Positions 6,710 through 15,857 of a stretch of DNA of 64,000 nucleotides are shown piece after piece. The notes under the pieces are model-generated. The model was not told the DNA's origin. It ran no database searches and was given only the letters and a program-made list of their open reading frames with translations. Source of the DNA: Aliiroseovarius pelagivivens (GTDB lineage Bacteria; Pseudomonadota; Alphaproteobacteria; Rhodobacterales; Rhodobacteraceae); contig NZ_OMOI01000001.1 of assembly GCF_900302485.1 (NCBI RefSeq), positions 1,612,001-1,676,000 on the forward strand. The letters are read 5' to 3'. Position numbers and translations under genes: made by a program. Positions within the stretch are counted from its first letter, which is position 1. Each line of letters begins with the position of its first letter.

Positions 6710-9700
6710 TTAGAGCATCACCTGAAGCTGGGCAAACGGCCCCGGACCAAAGCGTTCGGAGAGCTGCGCGACTTCGACCGTATAGGATCCCGACACCATA
6801 TCTGCAGCGCGCAGAACCGCGTCATAGATCCAGCTGGGGCTTGCGACGTCCAGTTCGCGCTTCACGGTGCCCCCATCGATGATCCGAACGCGATAGCGTT
6901 CCTCGACCTCGCCCAGCGGCACGTCGGTTTCGCCCCAACGGTCGCCGTCAACCCTTGTGCGGCGGATCCAGCTGATCTGGTGATCCCCAGACTGATCGCG
7001 CGCGGTCAAATGCGTGGGCGCATAGGGACGCAATCCATTGCCGTTGAAGGCGTGAATCTCGTGCACAAAGCTATCGTCTGTATAGGCTTTGCGTGCTGGC
7101 CCAATGCGATAATGTCGGTTCAACCCACGAGCCGATGATGCAAGCGGGATTTGGTCCTGCGTGCCGTCCAACACAACGACATAGCTGCCAATAGGCCACA
7201 ACGATGGCATAGTCGCATCCGTCCCAAGCTGCCCACGCAGGCGCAGGCTTAGATCATAGGTCTGTTCGCCTACAAGATCCGCTGTCGCAAACTGCAGGAT
7301 CTCCCAGTTGTCAGGACTTCCATCCCCAATCGCCAGAACATTTGCACCATTCAGCAAGTCCTCGTCCGAGACCGAGAACAACGTCGCGGGCGAGGACAGT
7401 TTCACGCGCAACGCGGGTCCCCGATCCAGAACACCAGATGGCGCTGTAAACAGATCGGTTTCGGTGACTCCAACGATTGAGCGTGCGGTCACCCGATCGA
7501 TCCGGCGATACCCATTGTCACTGGCCGAGCGATAGATCGCGATGTTTCCCGGCCAAGGCTCGGCCGTAATCGCGATATGCGGCGCATGGGGCACTTCGTC
7601 TCCGGTCAGCAACGGCAAATCCATGAACAACGGAAAGACCGGCGCAGGCGGGACATAGGGTTTCACCGCGGGGGAAGGTTCGGCGCTGTCCGACGGCAAA
7701 AACAGACCCGGTTCAACCCGTACGGCACGGATATTCTGAACGCCTGCATGCTCGACATGGTCCACGCGGAAATGCTCGGTCCCGGCGTCGGTTTCCAGCT
7801 TCAACACATCTCCTGCCCCTTTAGACAATTCCGATGGAGGAAGTGCAAAGCTGGCACTGTCACGCGCCACGCGGGCCTCGGACAACCACCGTTCGGTAAT
7901 GGCACGGGCCTCGGCCCGAGTCAGGATCAGCGGGATCTCAGATGTGGACACCGAATAGCTGGTTTCATCCGGGAAGATCGCCTCTACCGCGCGGATGTCA
8001 TAATCCCCGCCGCCTTCGATATAGTTCAACCTGACACGCCCGGCGAGCTCGGCCTCGGGTGCGCGAATGCGCTCTAGCGTCGTGTCGCGCTCGGTCGACA
8101 GCGCCATCTTTTCGGGATCCAGAATGTAGTCTGGTCGTCCTGTACGAGACGCAAAAATCAGGACGCCTTCACGTTCAGACACCTCAAACCCATAGGCAAG
8201 CATCAGCGGCTGCAGCGCAGACCGAGCACCACCGATCTGGTCGACCACATAGCCACGTACCAAACCATAGAGCTTGGACACGTCATAGCGTGTCACGCCA
8301 GAGCGATCACAGATCTCGCTGACCACCGAGGCCAGCGACCGCGACGACGCACGTCCGTTCAGCCAGTGCCCGCGATCGTAATTTGCCCCATCGCTCCACA
8401 ATCCCTTGCGATTAGGGAATTGCGGGAAGGGCCGCGTGTCCCAAGCCCAGACATGGGCGCGGTTCATATCCAGCATCTGAACACCCGTGGCGCTGTGATG
8501 CGGGTTGTGCGTGCTGTCCCCCCAATAGTCATACATGGCCCGCAAATACTGCGCCTGCATCAGGTCATCGCGCCGTCCGCTGGAATAGCGCGGCAGAGAA
8601 CTTTCCGAGCTTTTGGGATCAAGGAACTTGTTGGGCTGGTTGGTGCCCTTGTCGATGGCAGCACACCCCATTTCGGTGAACCAAAACGGCTTCGCCCCGG
8701 GCAGCCAGTCCGTCGGGGTCACATCCCGCACCCCGCCGACGCGGTTATGGTGCGAATTCTCCCACCAGCCGCGCAGGTCTTTATAGCGATAGACCCAATC
8801 CTCGCCATGGGCACCATCGGTGATCTGCGTGCGGATCTGGAGTTCACGCGCGTCCGGGGTCTTATAGTACCAGTCATACCCCTCGCCGCCTTCGATATTC
8901 GCCTTGAGGTAATCGAGGTTGTAGATCGATCCATGCCCGGCATCCGCATGATCAAACCCATCACGCCAATCAGACAGCGGCATGTAGTTGTCGATGCCGA
9001 CAAAGTCGATCTCGTCATGGCTCCACAGAGGATCGAGGTGAAAGAACACATCACCTGTTCCGTCCTGCGGCTGATAACCAAAATATTCCGACCAATCGGC
9101 CGCATATGAGATCTTGGTCTCGGCCCCAAGAATGCCGCGCACATCTTCAGCCAGTTGCATCAACTGCTCTACCACCGGAAAGCTGTTTCCCGGCCCACGG
9201 ATCTGGGTCAGGCTGCGCAGCTCGGACCCGATCAGGAAAGCATCTACGCCCCCCGCGGACGCACACAAATGGGCATAGTGCAGGATGAAGCGGCGATACG
9301 AGAATTCGCTGGGGCCGGTGTAGTCCACGCCCTGCCCCGTGACGGTGAAATCTCCGGGCTGTGCATCCCCGAAGAACGCATCAACCTGAGACACCGCCCC
9401 TGCTGTACCGTCCGGCGACCCGGGGTGATGCGGCGCAAGCAAGGTGGTAATCCGACCACGCCACGGCAATTCGGGCTGCCCAATCTGGGCAGACCAGGGA
9501 TCGAACAGCGTGTTGCCCTCCATCTGCTCCATCAGGATGAAGGGATAGAAGGTGGTCTTGCGGTCATTGCGCGATGCGAATTCAATCGCCTCTTTCACGG
9601 CCTGATCCGAAGGCGTACCCCCATAGACCGGACGATCGTCCTCATCCCGCGGCACCAGACCAGCCAGCCCACGCGACACACCGCTGACAGTCCACGGCAT

Positions 9701-10633
9701 GGATTTGCCATCCATTTCGTGCTGCTCGACGCGTGGCTGGATCTGGCAGGACCCACAGCGCAGGTCATTCCCGAACCACGACACGACCAGCGCCGTGTTC
9801 TTGCAATTGGGCATCTCCTCGCGCATCTGCCGGTACGAGGTCACAAAATCCGTCTTGCCTGACGGGTTGTTTAGGTTCGACCCGCCGCTGACGCCCGGCC
9901 CGCCATTATAGTGGACCTTGGATGTCGCCATCGCGTATTCGCCCGTCCCAGGGATCAACGCTACAGCCTGCGTGCCGCGCGCGACCTCTTTGTCCTGATT
10001 GGGCTGCTCGGGGCGGAAGACCTCGAAACTGAATTGCGGCACGCGGTTGCCGAACTGCGAGACATCCAGATCCTCGATCACCACATAGGCAATGCCGCGA
10101 TAGGCAGGCGCTTTCCCGGCCCCTTTTACGGCTTCGATCTTAGGATCGGGCAGCTGGCTTTCAGAGCCCTTGTAGACGCGGATATTCAGATCACCTTTCT
10201 CGATCTGGTTTCCATCCGCCCAGATCCTGCCGACCCGCGTGATCTCGCCCTCGCACAGGGCAACCGCCAAGCTGATCGAATAGCTATAGGTTGTGGCTTC
10301 GGGCTCTGGCGGTGGCGCCAGTCCCTTGCCGCCGCCACCGGTTGTGGTGGCGTTTTCTTTGAAGCGGGTTGACCAGATCACCTGCCCACCCAAACGCGCG
10401 CGTCCATAGATCATGGGGATCGCCGTGCCCTCGGACGCGCCGCTCAGGCGCAAACGGTCGACACGACCCGTTTCGATCGGGTCAGACCCTGCGCCCAGAA
10501 TGCGATTGTCGATGGTCTGGCCGATCGTAGCCCCGATGGCCTTGCCAATGACCACCGAAGACAATCCCAGAAAACCACCGCCAATCGAGGCACCTGCCGC
10601 AGCTCCTACTGCAGAAAGAAGTATCGTCGCCAT
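6710..10633 (-). CDS. GTA gp15: tail megatron / host-specificity protein
   Basis: At 1307 residues this is the largest GTA protein, close to the length of RcGTA gp15. It begins with a Gly/Ala-rich hydrophobic segment (MATILLSAVGAAAGASIGGG), then a domain handling the baseplate hub (VDRLRLSGASEGTAIPMIYG), the GTA TIM-barrel domain (about residues 390-740, with FLIGSELRSLTQIRG, FHLDPLWSHDEIDFVGIDNY and KPFWFTEMGCAAIDKG), a phage-tail region and beta-rich C-terminal modules. In RcGTA it forms the tip that contacts the recipient. It overlaps gp14 by one base (TGATG) and shows no frameshift. Confidence 0.95.
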   Translation of the reverse strand: MATILLSAVGAAAGASIGGGFLGLSSVVIGKAIGATIGQTIDNRILGAGSDPIETGRVDRLRLSGASEGTAIPMIYGRARLGGQVIWSTRFKENATTTGGGGKGLAPPPEPEATTYSYSISLAVALCEGEITRVGRIWADGNQIEKGDLNIRVYKGSESQLPDPKIEAVKGAGKAPAYRGIAYVVIEDLDVSQFGNRVPQFSFEVFRPEQPNQDKEVARGTQAVALIPGTGEYAMATSKVHYNGGPGVSGGSNLNNPSGKTDFVTSYRQMREEMPNCKNTALVVSWFGNDLRCGSCQIQPRVEQHEMDGKSMPWTVSGVSRGLAGLVPRDEDDRPVYGGTPSDQAVKEAIEFASRNDRKTTFYPFILMEQMEGNTLFDPWSAQIGQPELPWRGRITTLLAPHHPGSPDGTAGAVSQVDAFFGDAQPGDFTVTGQGVDYTGPSEFSYRRFILHYAHLCASAGGVDAFLIGSELRSLTQIRGPGNSFPVVEQLMQLAEDVRGILGAETKISYAADWSEYFGYQPQDGTGDVFFHLDPLWSHDEIDFVGIDNYMPLSDWRDGFDHADAGHGSIYNLDYLKANIEGGEGYDWYYKTPDARELQIRTQITDGAHGEDWVYRYKDLRGWWENSHHNRVGGVRDVTPTDWLPGAKPFWFTEMGCAAIDKGTNQPNKFLDPKSSESSLPRYSSGRRDDLMQAQYLRAMYDYWGDSTHNPHHSATGVQMLDMNRAHVWAWDTRPFPQFPNRKGLWSDGANYDRGHWLNGRASSRSLASVVSEICDRSGVTRYDVSKLYGLVRGYVVDQIGGARSALQPLMLAYGFEVSEREGVLIFASRTGRPDYILDPEKMALSTERDTTLERIRAPEAELAGRVRLNYIEGGGDYDIRAVEAIFPDETSYSVSTSEIPLILTRAEARAITERWLSEARVARDSASFALPPSELSKGAGDVLKLETDAGTEHFRVDHVEHAGVQNIRAVRVEPGLFLPSDSAEPSPAVKPYVPPAPVFPLFMDLPLLTGDEVPHAPHIAITAEPWPGNIAIYRSASDNGYRRIDRVTARSIVGVTETDLFTAPSGVLDRGPALRVKLSSPATLFSVSDEDLLNGANVLAIGDGSPDNWEILQFATADLVGEQTYDLSLRLRGQLGTDATMPSLWPIGSYVVVLDGTQDQIPLASSARGLNRHYRIGPARKAYTDDSFVHEIHAFNGNGLRPYAPTHLTARDQSGDHQISWIRRTRVDGDRWGETDVPLGEVEERYRVRIIDGGTVKRELDVASPSWIYDAVLRAADMVSGSYTVEVAQLSERFGPGPFAQLQVML

Positions 10634-11079
10634 CAGCTTGTCCTTTCAGGAAATTCAAAACACGCCACAATGCGGCGTGCCCAAGGGGTCGAAAGCGGGC
10701 TTTCGACAACTCCGTGCCCGCTATAGGCGTGGATAAAGGAAGGGGTCGGCCCAACGCTGGCGACAAACCCAAGATGCTTGGCCACCGCATCCGAGCGCAT
10801 CCGAAACAGAAGGATGTCACCCGGCTGTCGGTTTTCCGCGGGTTTGGGCACCAGATAGGACTGTGCGGCCTGCCACAGGGTCTCTTGCCCGTCAGTTTCG
10901 GACCAGTCCGAGGTATAGGGTGGCACCTCTACAGGTTCCCGCCCCAATGCGACCCGCCAGACACCACGCACCAGTCCCAGACAGTCACATCCCGCCCCCT
11001 TCTGCGAGGCCTGATGCACATAGGGCGTGCCAAGCCATTCCTGCAGTTCTTGCAGTATCAACGCCTGTGTCTGCGCCAT
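10633..11079 (-). CDS. GTA gp14: NlpC/P60-type cell-wall peptidase
   Basis: This 148-residue tail peptidase has the NlpC/P60 nucleophile motif GAGCDCLGLVRGVW (catalytic Cys about residue 33-35) and a catalytic His in AKHLGFV. It probably cuts peptidoglycan peptides of the recipient during DNA entry, as described for RcGTA gp14. The ATG at 11079 follows AGGGGGCT and lies one base after the gp13 stop (TGATATG). An upstream extension to 11166 lies inside gp13 and is rejected. Confidence 0.93.
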   Translation of the reverse strand: MAQTQALILQELQEWLGTPYVHQASQKGAGCDCLGLVRGVWRVALGREPVEVPPYTSDWSETDGQETLWQAAQSYLVPKPAENRQPGDILLFRMRSDAVAKHLGFVASVGPTPSFIHAYSGHGVVESPLSTPWARRIVACFEFPERTS

Positions 11080-11080
11080 A

Positions 11081-12034
11081 TCAGCCCCCTGAGATCGGGT
11101 TGAACGGATTATCGTCACCAGACAGCAGATCCTGAAGGTCCAACGTCTCGCGTCCATCACCACCATCGTTGCGACCCGTCGGAATCGGATAGGACATCAA
11201 CCAGTCCTCGCCGGGAATGTCGGGGAACCCGCGAAAGTTCAGGAAATTGTTGAATTTCTTGCGGCAGGTGCTGGGCAGCTTGTCACAGCCTGCTTCCAGC
11301 CGCACCCGATCCCCGGGCTGCATATCGGCACGCAGGGCTTCCCAAAGCTCGATGGTCCGTGCGCCGTCCTCGCCCGTCGTGTCATTCTTGATGATCCCGC
11401 TCAGGCCTTCCGCCTCGCCGCTCAAAACCGTGAACCGCCCGCGTACAAACCAATCATTCGGGTACAGCGCCATGTCCTCGAACCGAAACACGGTCTCGTC
11501 CTCATTGCTGACCAGATCCAATTCGACCGAATACCCGGTCTGATCCAGATCGAACCGGCATTTCTCGTCGCCCAGCACCGCCGAGCACGGCGACTGGTAC
11601 GCCCGCCCCTGCGGCTGGTTCATCGCCTCGCTCAATCCGTTCAGCTCGGCCCGGAACCCACCCGCCTCACGGGCCAGTTCTCCGACCTTCCCGCGAAAGC
11701 GCAGAAACCGCTGCGAGGCATCTCGCCAGTTAACCAACCAAGCCTCGACCTCGGCCCCATCATAGCGCCCGGCCCGAATGTCCTTTTCGCTGATCGCATC
11801 CGTGGACAGGACGCCCAAAGCCTCGGTGTTATCGACGGACAGACCGGTGGTCTGGCTCAACGCATGGGCCGTCATGCCGGTGTCGGCCTTATAGACGAGA
11901 CCGTCCATCTGAACGTCCAGATCGTGATCCGTAAAGCCGTAGACCACCCCATCGCGTCGTGTGACCTTCCACAGCCGCGCAACGGTTGTGACCCCTTCGC
12001 TCAGATGGGCCTGAAAACCTGTTGGAACCGCCAT
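11081..12034 (-). CDS. GTA gp13: DUF2163/BR0599-type tail protein
   Basis: A 317-residue protein with an N-terminal DUF2163 domain (FQAHLSEGVTTVARLWKVTRRDGVVYGFTDHDLDV) and a C-terminal phage BR0599-like domain ending with a cysteine-bearing segment (CDKLPSTCRKKFNNFLNFRG). In RcGTA the equivalent is an iron-sulfur-bearing hub protein, which fits the conserved cysteines (SPCSAVLGDEKCRFDL and CDKLPSTC). It overlaps gp12 by one base. Confidence 0.93.
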   Translation of the reverse strand: MAVPTGFQAHLSEGVTTVARLWKVTRRDGVVYGFTDHDLDVQMDGLVYKADTGMTAHALSQTTGLSVDNTEALGVLSTDAISEKDIRAGRYDGAEVEAWLVNWRDASQRFLRFRGKVGELAREAGGFRAELNGLSEAMNQPQGRAYQSPCSAVLGDEKCRFDLDQTGYSVELDLVSNEDETVFRFEDMALYPNDWFVRGRFTVLSGEAEGLSGIIKNDTTGEDGARTIELWEALRADMQPGDRVRLEAGCDKLPSTCRKKFNNFLNFRGFPDIPGEDWLMSYPIPTGRNDGGDGRETLDLQDLLSGDDNPFNPISGG

Positions 12035-12666
12035 CAGACACGCACCTCGACCACCGGAACGTTCGGGGCTTCGCCAGCCTGGAAGGACGCGACCGAAGTG
12101 TGCACCCGGTCAGTGTCAAACCGCACAGGCACATCGAATTCGTACCCTGCGGTGACCTCTGCCCCGTCTTCAGGAGCTGTCACGAATGTGACTACCCCTG
12201 TGGTCAGATCTACGCTGTACTGCGTGCCTTCGATCTGGGGGTCGCCCTTCAGACCCAACTTCACCGTGCCCTCTACTGGTTTCTGGATCGGACGTGCATA
12301 AGTGTCCGAACCCGACCGGTAAGTCTTAATCAGCTGATACTCAGTCGTAGCGCCATCACCCCAACCAAGGATTTGGTCCGTGAACGCAGGATCCGCCGAA
12401 GGCAGGCCGCTTTTGAAATCCGACCAGTCCTTCCAGCGGAATGCATGCAACTGCCCGCGCCGTGCTTCGAAGAATGCAATCAGCATTTCGACATCATCGA
12501 GCGACCGCATGCCAATCCCGGCATCATAGCGGCGGCGGGAGTGCTCCCAAGGCGTGTTGCGCTCTTCAAAGCCATTGGCCAGCGTGACCACTTCAGTGCG
12601 CCGTTCAGGACCACCAACCGAGCCGAAGCTCAAATTGGCGGGGAAGCGGATTTCGTGAAAGGACAT
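12034..12666 (-). CDS. GTA gp12: DUF2460 distal tail protein
   Basis: This 210-residue protein belongs to the DUF2460 family, the distal tail (baseplate) component of RcGTA-like particles. The typical start FHEIRFPANLSFGSVGGPER and the motif NTPWEHSRRRYDAGIGMRSLDDVEMLIAFFEARRG are present. The ATG at 12666 follows AGGAGGG. It is separated by 33 bases from gp11. Confidence 0.93.
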   Translation of the reverse strand: MSFHEIRFPANLSFGSVGGPERRTEVVTLANGFEERNTPWEHSRRRYDAGIGMRSLDDVEMLIAFFEARRGQLHAFRWKDWSDFKSGLPSADPAFTDQILGWGDGATTEYQLIKTYRSGSDTYARPIQKPVEGTVKLGLKGDPQIEGTQYSVDLTTGVVTFVTAPEDGAEVTAGYEFDVPVRFDTDRVHTSVASFQAGEAPNVPVVEVRV

Positions 12667-12699
12667 GATGAACCCTCCTAAGGTCGTAAAATCAGTGGA

Positions 12700-13362
12700 T
12701 CAGCGGTGGCGTTGCCCACGCGCAAGGGCGCGCTGAACATTGGCCGCGATCTGGCTTTGCGACCGGCGGAAGCTATCCACATCCGGGGTCGAGATATTCA
12801 TGGTGATGTTCACAGGCGCGCCACCGCCCGCCGCGCGCACGCCCAGACGCCCATCTGCCCCGCGGCTTAATGGCATAATGGCTTCTGGCCCGGCTTCACC
12901 CATCAGGCCCGTCCCGCCGCGCATGGGAAACGCCGTGGCCTGCGAGACAACGCCGCCCTTTGCGAATGGCATCACGCGCCCTTGTGCAAAGGCGCCACCA
13001 TCCGCGAAGGGCAGAAAGGCGTTCGTGATCGCCCCTACGCCTTGACCAAGGATGTTGCCAAAATGGCTTGTGACGGGATTGATCGCCGCGTTGAACGCCG
13101 CATCGGTCATCGAGCGCGCGACCTCTTTCAAGGCGTCTGACAGTTTCATGCCGTCAAAGGCCAAGCCTTCGAATGCACGCCGCAATCCGGACGAAATGCC
13201 CGAAGATAGCGTGCTGACATCCGCGTTCAGATCCGAGATCGTCGAATGCATCCCCTTCAACTCGAAGATAAACCCGGTGGTCATTTGCTGCGCGCCGCCA
13301 AGCGCTGCTTCCAATGCGTCCATCTGGTCTTCGAAACTGTCGATACTGTCCAATCCAGCCAT
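12700..13362 (-). CDS. GTA gp11: tape measure protein
   Basis: This 220-residue tape measure protein sets tail length and may form the DNA channel. It has a helical N-terminus (LDSIDSFEDQMDALEAALGG), a central hydrophobic segment (GQGVGAITNAFLPFA) and Gly-rich motifs FADGGAFAQG / FAKGGVV / GEAGPEAIMPL typical of tail tape measure proteins. Its short length matches the short GTA tail. The ATG overlaps the preceding stop by one base (TGATG), with GGAAAGGG upstream. Confidence 0.93.
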   Translation of the reverse strand: MAGLDSIDSFEDQMDALEAALGGAQQMTTGFIFELKGMHSTISDLNADVSTLSSGISSGLRRAFEGLAFDGMKLSDALKEVARSMTDAAFNAAINPVTSHFGNILGQGVGAITNAFLPFADGGAFAQGRVMPFAKGGVVSQATAFPMRGGTGLMGEAGPEAIMPLSRGADGRLGVRAAGGGAPVNITMNISTPDVDSFRRSQSQIAANVQRALARGQRHR

Positions 13363-13580
13363 CACATGCCCTTTCCATTTGGGCCGCACGGTTCGTCAGG
13401 AAACGCACGGGCAAGCTCTTCCAGCCGAGATCGCAGGCAGGTGGCAGGTTGCCCGTCCAGCCCGGCCATCACAGCCAATTCGATGGGGGTCAGCGCCCAG
13501 AATTGATCCGGGCGCAGCCCCAGTTTTGCAAGGCCAAGGCGCATCAGCCCGGGCCAGTCGAACCCGGCTGGCTCAGCCAT
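13362..13580 (-). CDS. GTA gp10.1: small tail assembly chaperone-like protein
   Basis: A 72-residue protein (FDWPGLMRLGLAKLGLRPDQFWALTPIEL) of the phage tail assembly chaperone family found between gp10 and gp11 in GTA clusters. The LRPDQFWALTPIEL motif is diagnostic. It overlaps gp10 by eight bases and gp11 by one, so it is tightly coupled. Its position matches the second tail chaperone of lambda-like phages, but it has its own ATG and no slippery site was seen. Confidence 0.9.
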   Translation of the reverse strand: MAEPAGFDWPGLMRLGLAKLGLRPDQFWALTPIELAVMAGLDGQPATCLRSRLEELARAFPDEPCGPNGKGM

Positions 13581-13905
13581 CGGTGACCTCGTTCGGGGTC
13601 AGCGCAAAGGCACGGGTCAGCAACTGACCGGCAGCCTTTGCCGCCTCCACTGGTCCGCCTTGAATTTCGGCGGCCAGCAGGTCGGTGGCAGTCCCTTGCC
13701 ATCCCCCGCCGCGCAGCCCGGCCACAATCAGCGCCAGCACATCGCGGCTGGAGAACTGCCCGCTTTCGAACCGCTCGACCAAGGACACAATCGATGCCTC
13801 GCCCAGTTGCTCTTCCAATTCGGCCAGCGCCCCCAGCGTCAGTTTCAACACATGAGATGTGCCATCGATCACCAGCGCCACTTCGCCCGTCCACGGGTTC
13901 GCCAT
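13573..13905 (-). CDS. GTA gp10: tail assembly chaperone
   Basis: This 110-residue protein (MANPWTGEVALVIDGTSHVL...LTLGALAELEEQLGEASIVSLVERFESG) is of the GTA gp10 family, which sits between the major tail protein and the tape measure gene and is thought to help tail assembly. The ATG at 13905 is preferred by homology; a GTG at 13911 would overlap the gp9 stop by four bases (GTGA) and adds two residues. No clear ribosome site is seen, consistent with translational coupling. Confidence 0.9.
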   Translation of the reverse strand: MANPWTGEVALVIDGTSHVLKLTLGALAELEEQLGEASIVSLVERFESGQFSSRDVLALIVAGLRGGGWQGTATDLLAAEIQGGPVEAAKAAGQLLTRAFALTPNEVTDG

Positions 13906-13907
13906 GA

Positions 13908-14321
13908 TCACAGCGCCGTAAAGGTCAGTTCGCCGGCCGAAGCCATCGACAGCTCGTAGGTCGCCTCGCCGTTATGCGAGCCTGCATACTCGATCGAGGT
14001 GATCATGAACGGGCCCTCGACCACGCCGAATTCGGGAACAATCACCTGAAAATTCGGCACTTCGTTGTCAAAAAAGATCTGCCGTGCCCGTTCATCTGTC
14101 GATGCGTCCTTGAACACGCCCGAGCCCGAGATTGAGGCAGATTTCACACCCGCGCCGCCCAGAAGCTCGCGCCAGCCACCGGTGCTTTCCAGGCTGGTCA
14201 CATCCACGCTTTCCGCGTTGAAACTCAGGCGCGTCGCCCGAAGGCCCGCAATGGTCTCGAACACACCGGTGTCGGTCATGTCGAGCTTGATCAGAAGGTC
14301 TTTGCCGTTTTGCGCAGCCAT
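13908..14321 (-). CDS. GTA gp9: major tail tube protein
   Basis: A 137-residue major tail protein of the TP901-1-like type. The sequence MAAQNGKDLLIKLDMTDTGV then FETIAGLRATRLSFNAESVDVTSLESTGGWRELLGGAGVKSASISGSGVF is typical of RcGTA gp9. It polymerises into the tail tube. It ends in TGA two bases before gp10. Confidence 0.95.
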   Translation of the reverse strand: MAAQNGKDLLIKLDMTDTGVFETIAGLRATRLSFNAESVDVTSLESTGGWRELLGGAGVKSASISGSGVFKDASTDERARQIFFDNEVPNFQVIVPEFGVVEGPFMITSIEYAGSHNGEATYELSMASAGELTFTAL

Positions 14322-14344
14322 AGGATCACTCCGTTTTGAAAGGT

Positions 14345-14755
14345 TTAGTTGTCTTCGACACGTGCGCGGAAGATCAGGTCGATGCGGCGGACATCCGCGT
14401 CTTCAACCCGCCGCGCCCGCGCACGATGAAAGTTCAGATACACAAGCCGGCCACGCGCCAGGATCAGGCTGGCATCGACCAGCGTGTCACTGACCGCCGC
14501 GGCGACCTCTTTGGCGGCCTGAAAGCCCGCAGCATCGGTGACCACGCTGATCGTGACCTCGTGCAACGCGCCCTGCCCGGTCATGTCCGAGCGTTCGCGC
14601 ACATCTTCAGGCCCAAGGCTGACATAGGTGCCGGTGATGATACCCGCAGGCACCGCGTCATAGATCGCGCCCGACACCAAAGTGGACAGGGCCGTATCCG
14701 CCGCAAGGCGCTGGTAAATGGCCTGTTGAAGGGCTGCTGAAACGCCGTAGCTCAT
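14345..14755 (-). CDS. GTA gp8: DUF3168 tail terminator/completion protein
   Basis: The 136-residue protein has the DUF3168 pattern: an N-terminal helix (SYGVSAALQQAIYQRLAADTALSTLVSGAIYDAVP), then TYVSLGPEDVRERSDMTGQGALHEVTISVVTDAAG and a C-terminal RIDLIFRARVED strand. Family members cap the tail where it meets the head. It overlaps gp7 by four bases (ATGA type). Confidence 0.93.
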   Translation of the reverse strand: MSYGVSAALQQAIYQRLAADTALSTLVSGAIYDAVPAGIITGTYVSLGPEDVRERSDMTGQGALHEVTISVVTDAAGFQAAKEVAAAVSDTLVDASLILARGRLVYLNFHRARARRVEDADVRRIDLIFRARVEDN

Positions 14756-15090
14756 GCTGAAACCTCCTCTTGCGCGAAACAGGTCAGGAACTGTGCACCG
14801 GCATCCGCCTCGGTCACCGCAAGGATGCGGAAGATCCGGGATCCGTCGCGAAACCGCTGATCGGGTTTCGGCCGGGATGGCGCACCGTCAGGAGCCGCCC
14901 GCACTGTGATGCGAAACGCGATCGACGACACAGTTGCAAAGCCAGCGGCACGTTCCCGGCCCGAGCCGGGTTTAACCTGCGCCCAATGTTCGCCAAGTAC
15001 CTGCCAGCTTTGGGTGAAACCACCCGCGCCGTCCGGTGTGCGCACGGGCTCCTCCAGCGACAGTTTGCGGTTCAGGACAGGGCGCTTCAT
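14752..15090 (-). CDS. GTA gp7: head-tail adaptor / stopper
   Basis: A 112-residue phage head-tail joining protein: LNRKLSLEEPVRTPDGAGGFTQSWQVLGEHWAQVKPGSGRE is the SPP1 gp16-like adaptor signature (xxPDGxGGxxxxWxxxxxxWAxVxPxxGxE). It forms a ring beneath the portal connector. It overlaps gp6 by four bases and gp8 by four. Confidence 0.93.
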   Translation of the reverse strand: MKRPVLNRKLSLEEPVRTPDGAGGFTQSWQVLGEHWAQVKPGSGRERAAGFATVSSIAFRITVRAAPDGAPSRPKPDQRFRDGSRIFRILAVTEADAGAQFLTCFAQEEVSA

Positions 15091-15692
15091 ACCGCCCCTC
15101 CACCGCCAAACAGGCGCACGGTGCGATAACGTTGCAACAGAGCTGCAATCGCCGCAGGTAAATCGCCTTGCCCGATCACGCCCCCATCGGCGCGATTTTC
15201 ATAGTAGGTCGCCGCCAGCATCATTACGGCTTGCGTCAGATCAGCTGGCAGATCGGTCCAAGCGGCACCGAACCCGGCCTCGAACCCAATTACGGCCTGA
15301 CCGCCTACGGGAATGGCAGGCAAACAAAGCCCGGTCGACACAAGGCGGGGGCGGTGCATATCTGGCTCCAACCCATATCGGGCGGTGTCAATCACCTCGG
15401 TCCCGCCCAAACGGTCATGGATCTCAAGGCTCAGCACTTGCGTGACGGGCGCCACCGGCAAAGCTTGCGACGCCAGATCGCGCCATGCGGTCAAGGTCCA
15501 GGTAAATTCGCGCGACAGAAGGATCTTTCCGGTGCGGGCCTCGATCGCGGCCATGGCGGCCCGAAGGTAGGTTTCCAGCACCTGATCCTGCACCCCGTCA
15601 TCGGCAAACCCGGTACCCAGCCGCAGGTGGTCCTTAAATTGGGCGACCGGAAGGGCCGTGCCCGGCACTGTGGTCTGCTCGATTAACATCAT
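15087..15692 (-). CDS. GTA gp6: head-tail connector
   Basis: This 201-residue protein is of the phiE125 gp8 / head-tail connector type (VAQFKDHLRLGTGFADDGVQDQVLETYLRAAMAAIEARTGKILL). The C-terminal helix DLTQAVMMLAATYYENRADGG is characteristic. The ATG at 15692 follows GGAGATG. The gene is set off from the capsid gene by a 165-base spacer carrying a hairpin. Confidence 0.93.
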   Translation of the reverse strand: MMLIEQTTVPGTALPVAQFKDHLRLGTGFADDGVQDQVLETYLRAAMAAIEARTGKILLSREFTWTLTAWRDLASQALPVAPVTQVLSLEIHDRLGGTEVIDTARYGLEPDMHRPRLVSTGLCLPAIPVGGQAVIGFEAGFGAAWTDLPADLTQAVMMLAATYYENRADGGVIGQGDLPAAIAALLQRYRTVRLFGGGGAV

Positions 15693-15815
15693 GGATCATC
15701 TCCGAAATTCGGGCCCCTCACGTCATGTGGGAAAGGGTGGGCGCGCACCATCCGCATTGCTCGGACGGAGGGGGAGCAGCTAGACAACACGGGGGGTGGT
15801 CGGCGCGCGCCCTGC

Positions 15816-15843
15816 CCCGTGGCGACCCTTGGGCCTCCACGGG
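15816..15843 (-). other. hairpin in the gp5-gp6 spacer
   Basis: CCCGTGG and CCACGGG pair perfectly around a 14-base loop, 15 bases after the gp5 stop. No T-run follows. The 165-base spacer (15693-15857) is the longest gap between structural genes of the GTA cluster apart from gp2-gp3 and holds no plausible gene. Confidence 0.5.
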
Positions 15844-15857
15844 ATCAGGTTCGTCTC

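Noticed and set aside
6404-7138. Plus-strand frame over the DksA-like 3' end and gp15
   Set aside because: Antisense to gp15 and the small trailing gene, with no ribosome site or family resemblance.
13362-13905. Programmed ribosomal frameshift between gp10 and gp10.1, as in lambda G/GT
   Set aside because: gp10.1 has its own ATG in an eight-base overlap and no slippery heptamer is seen near the end of gp10.
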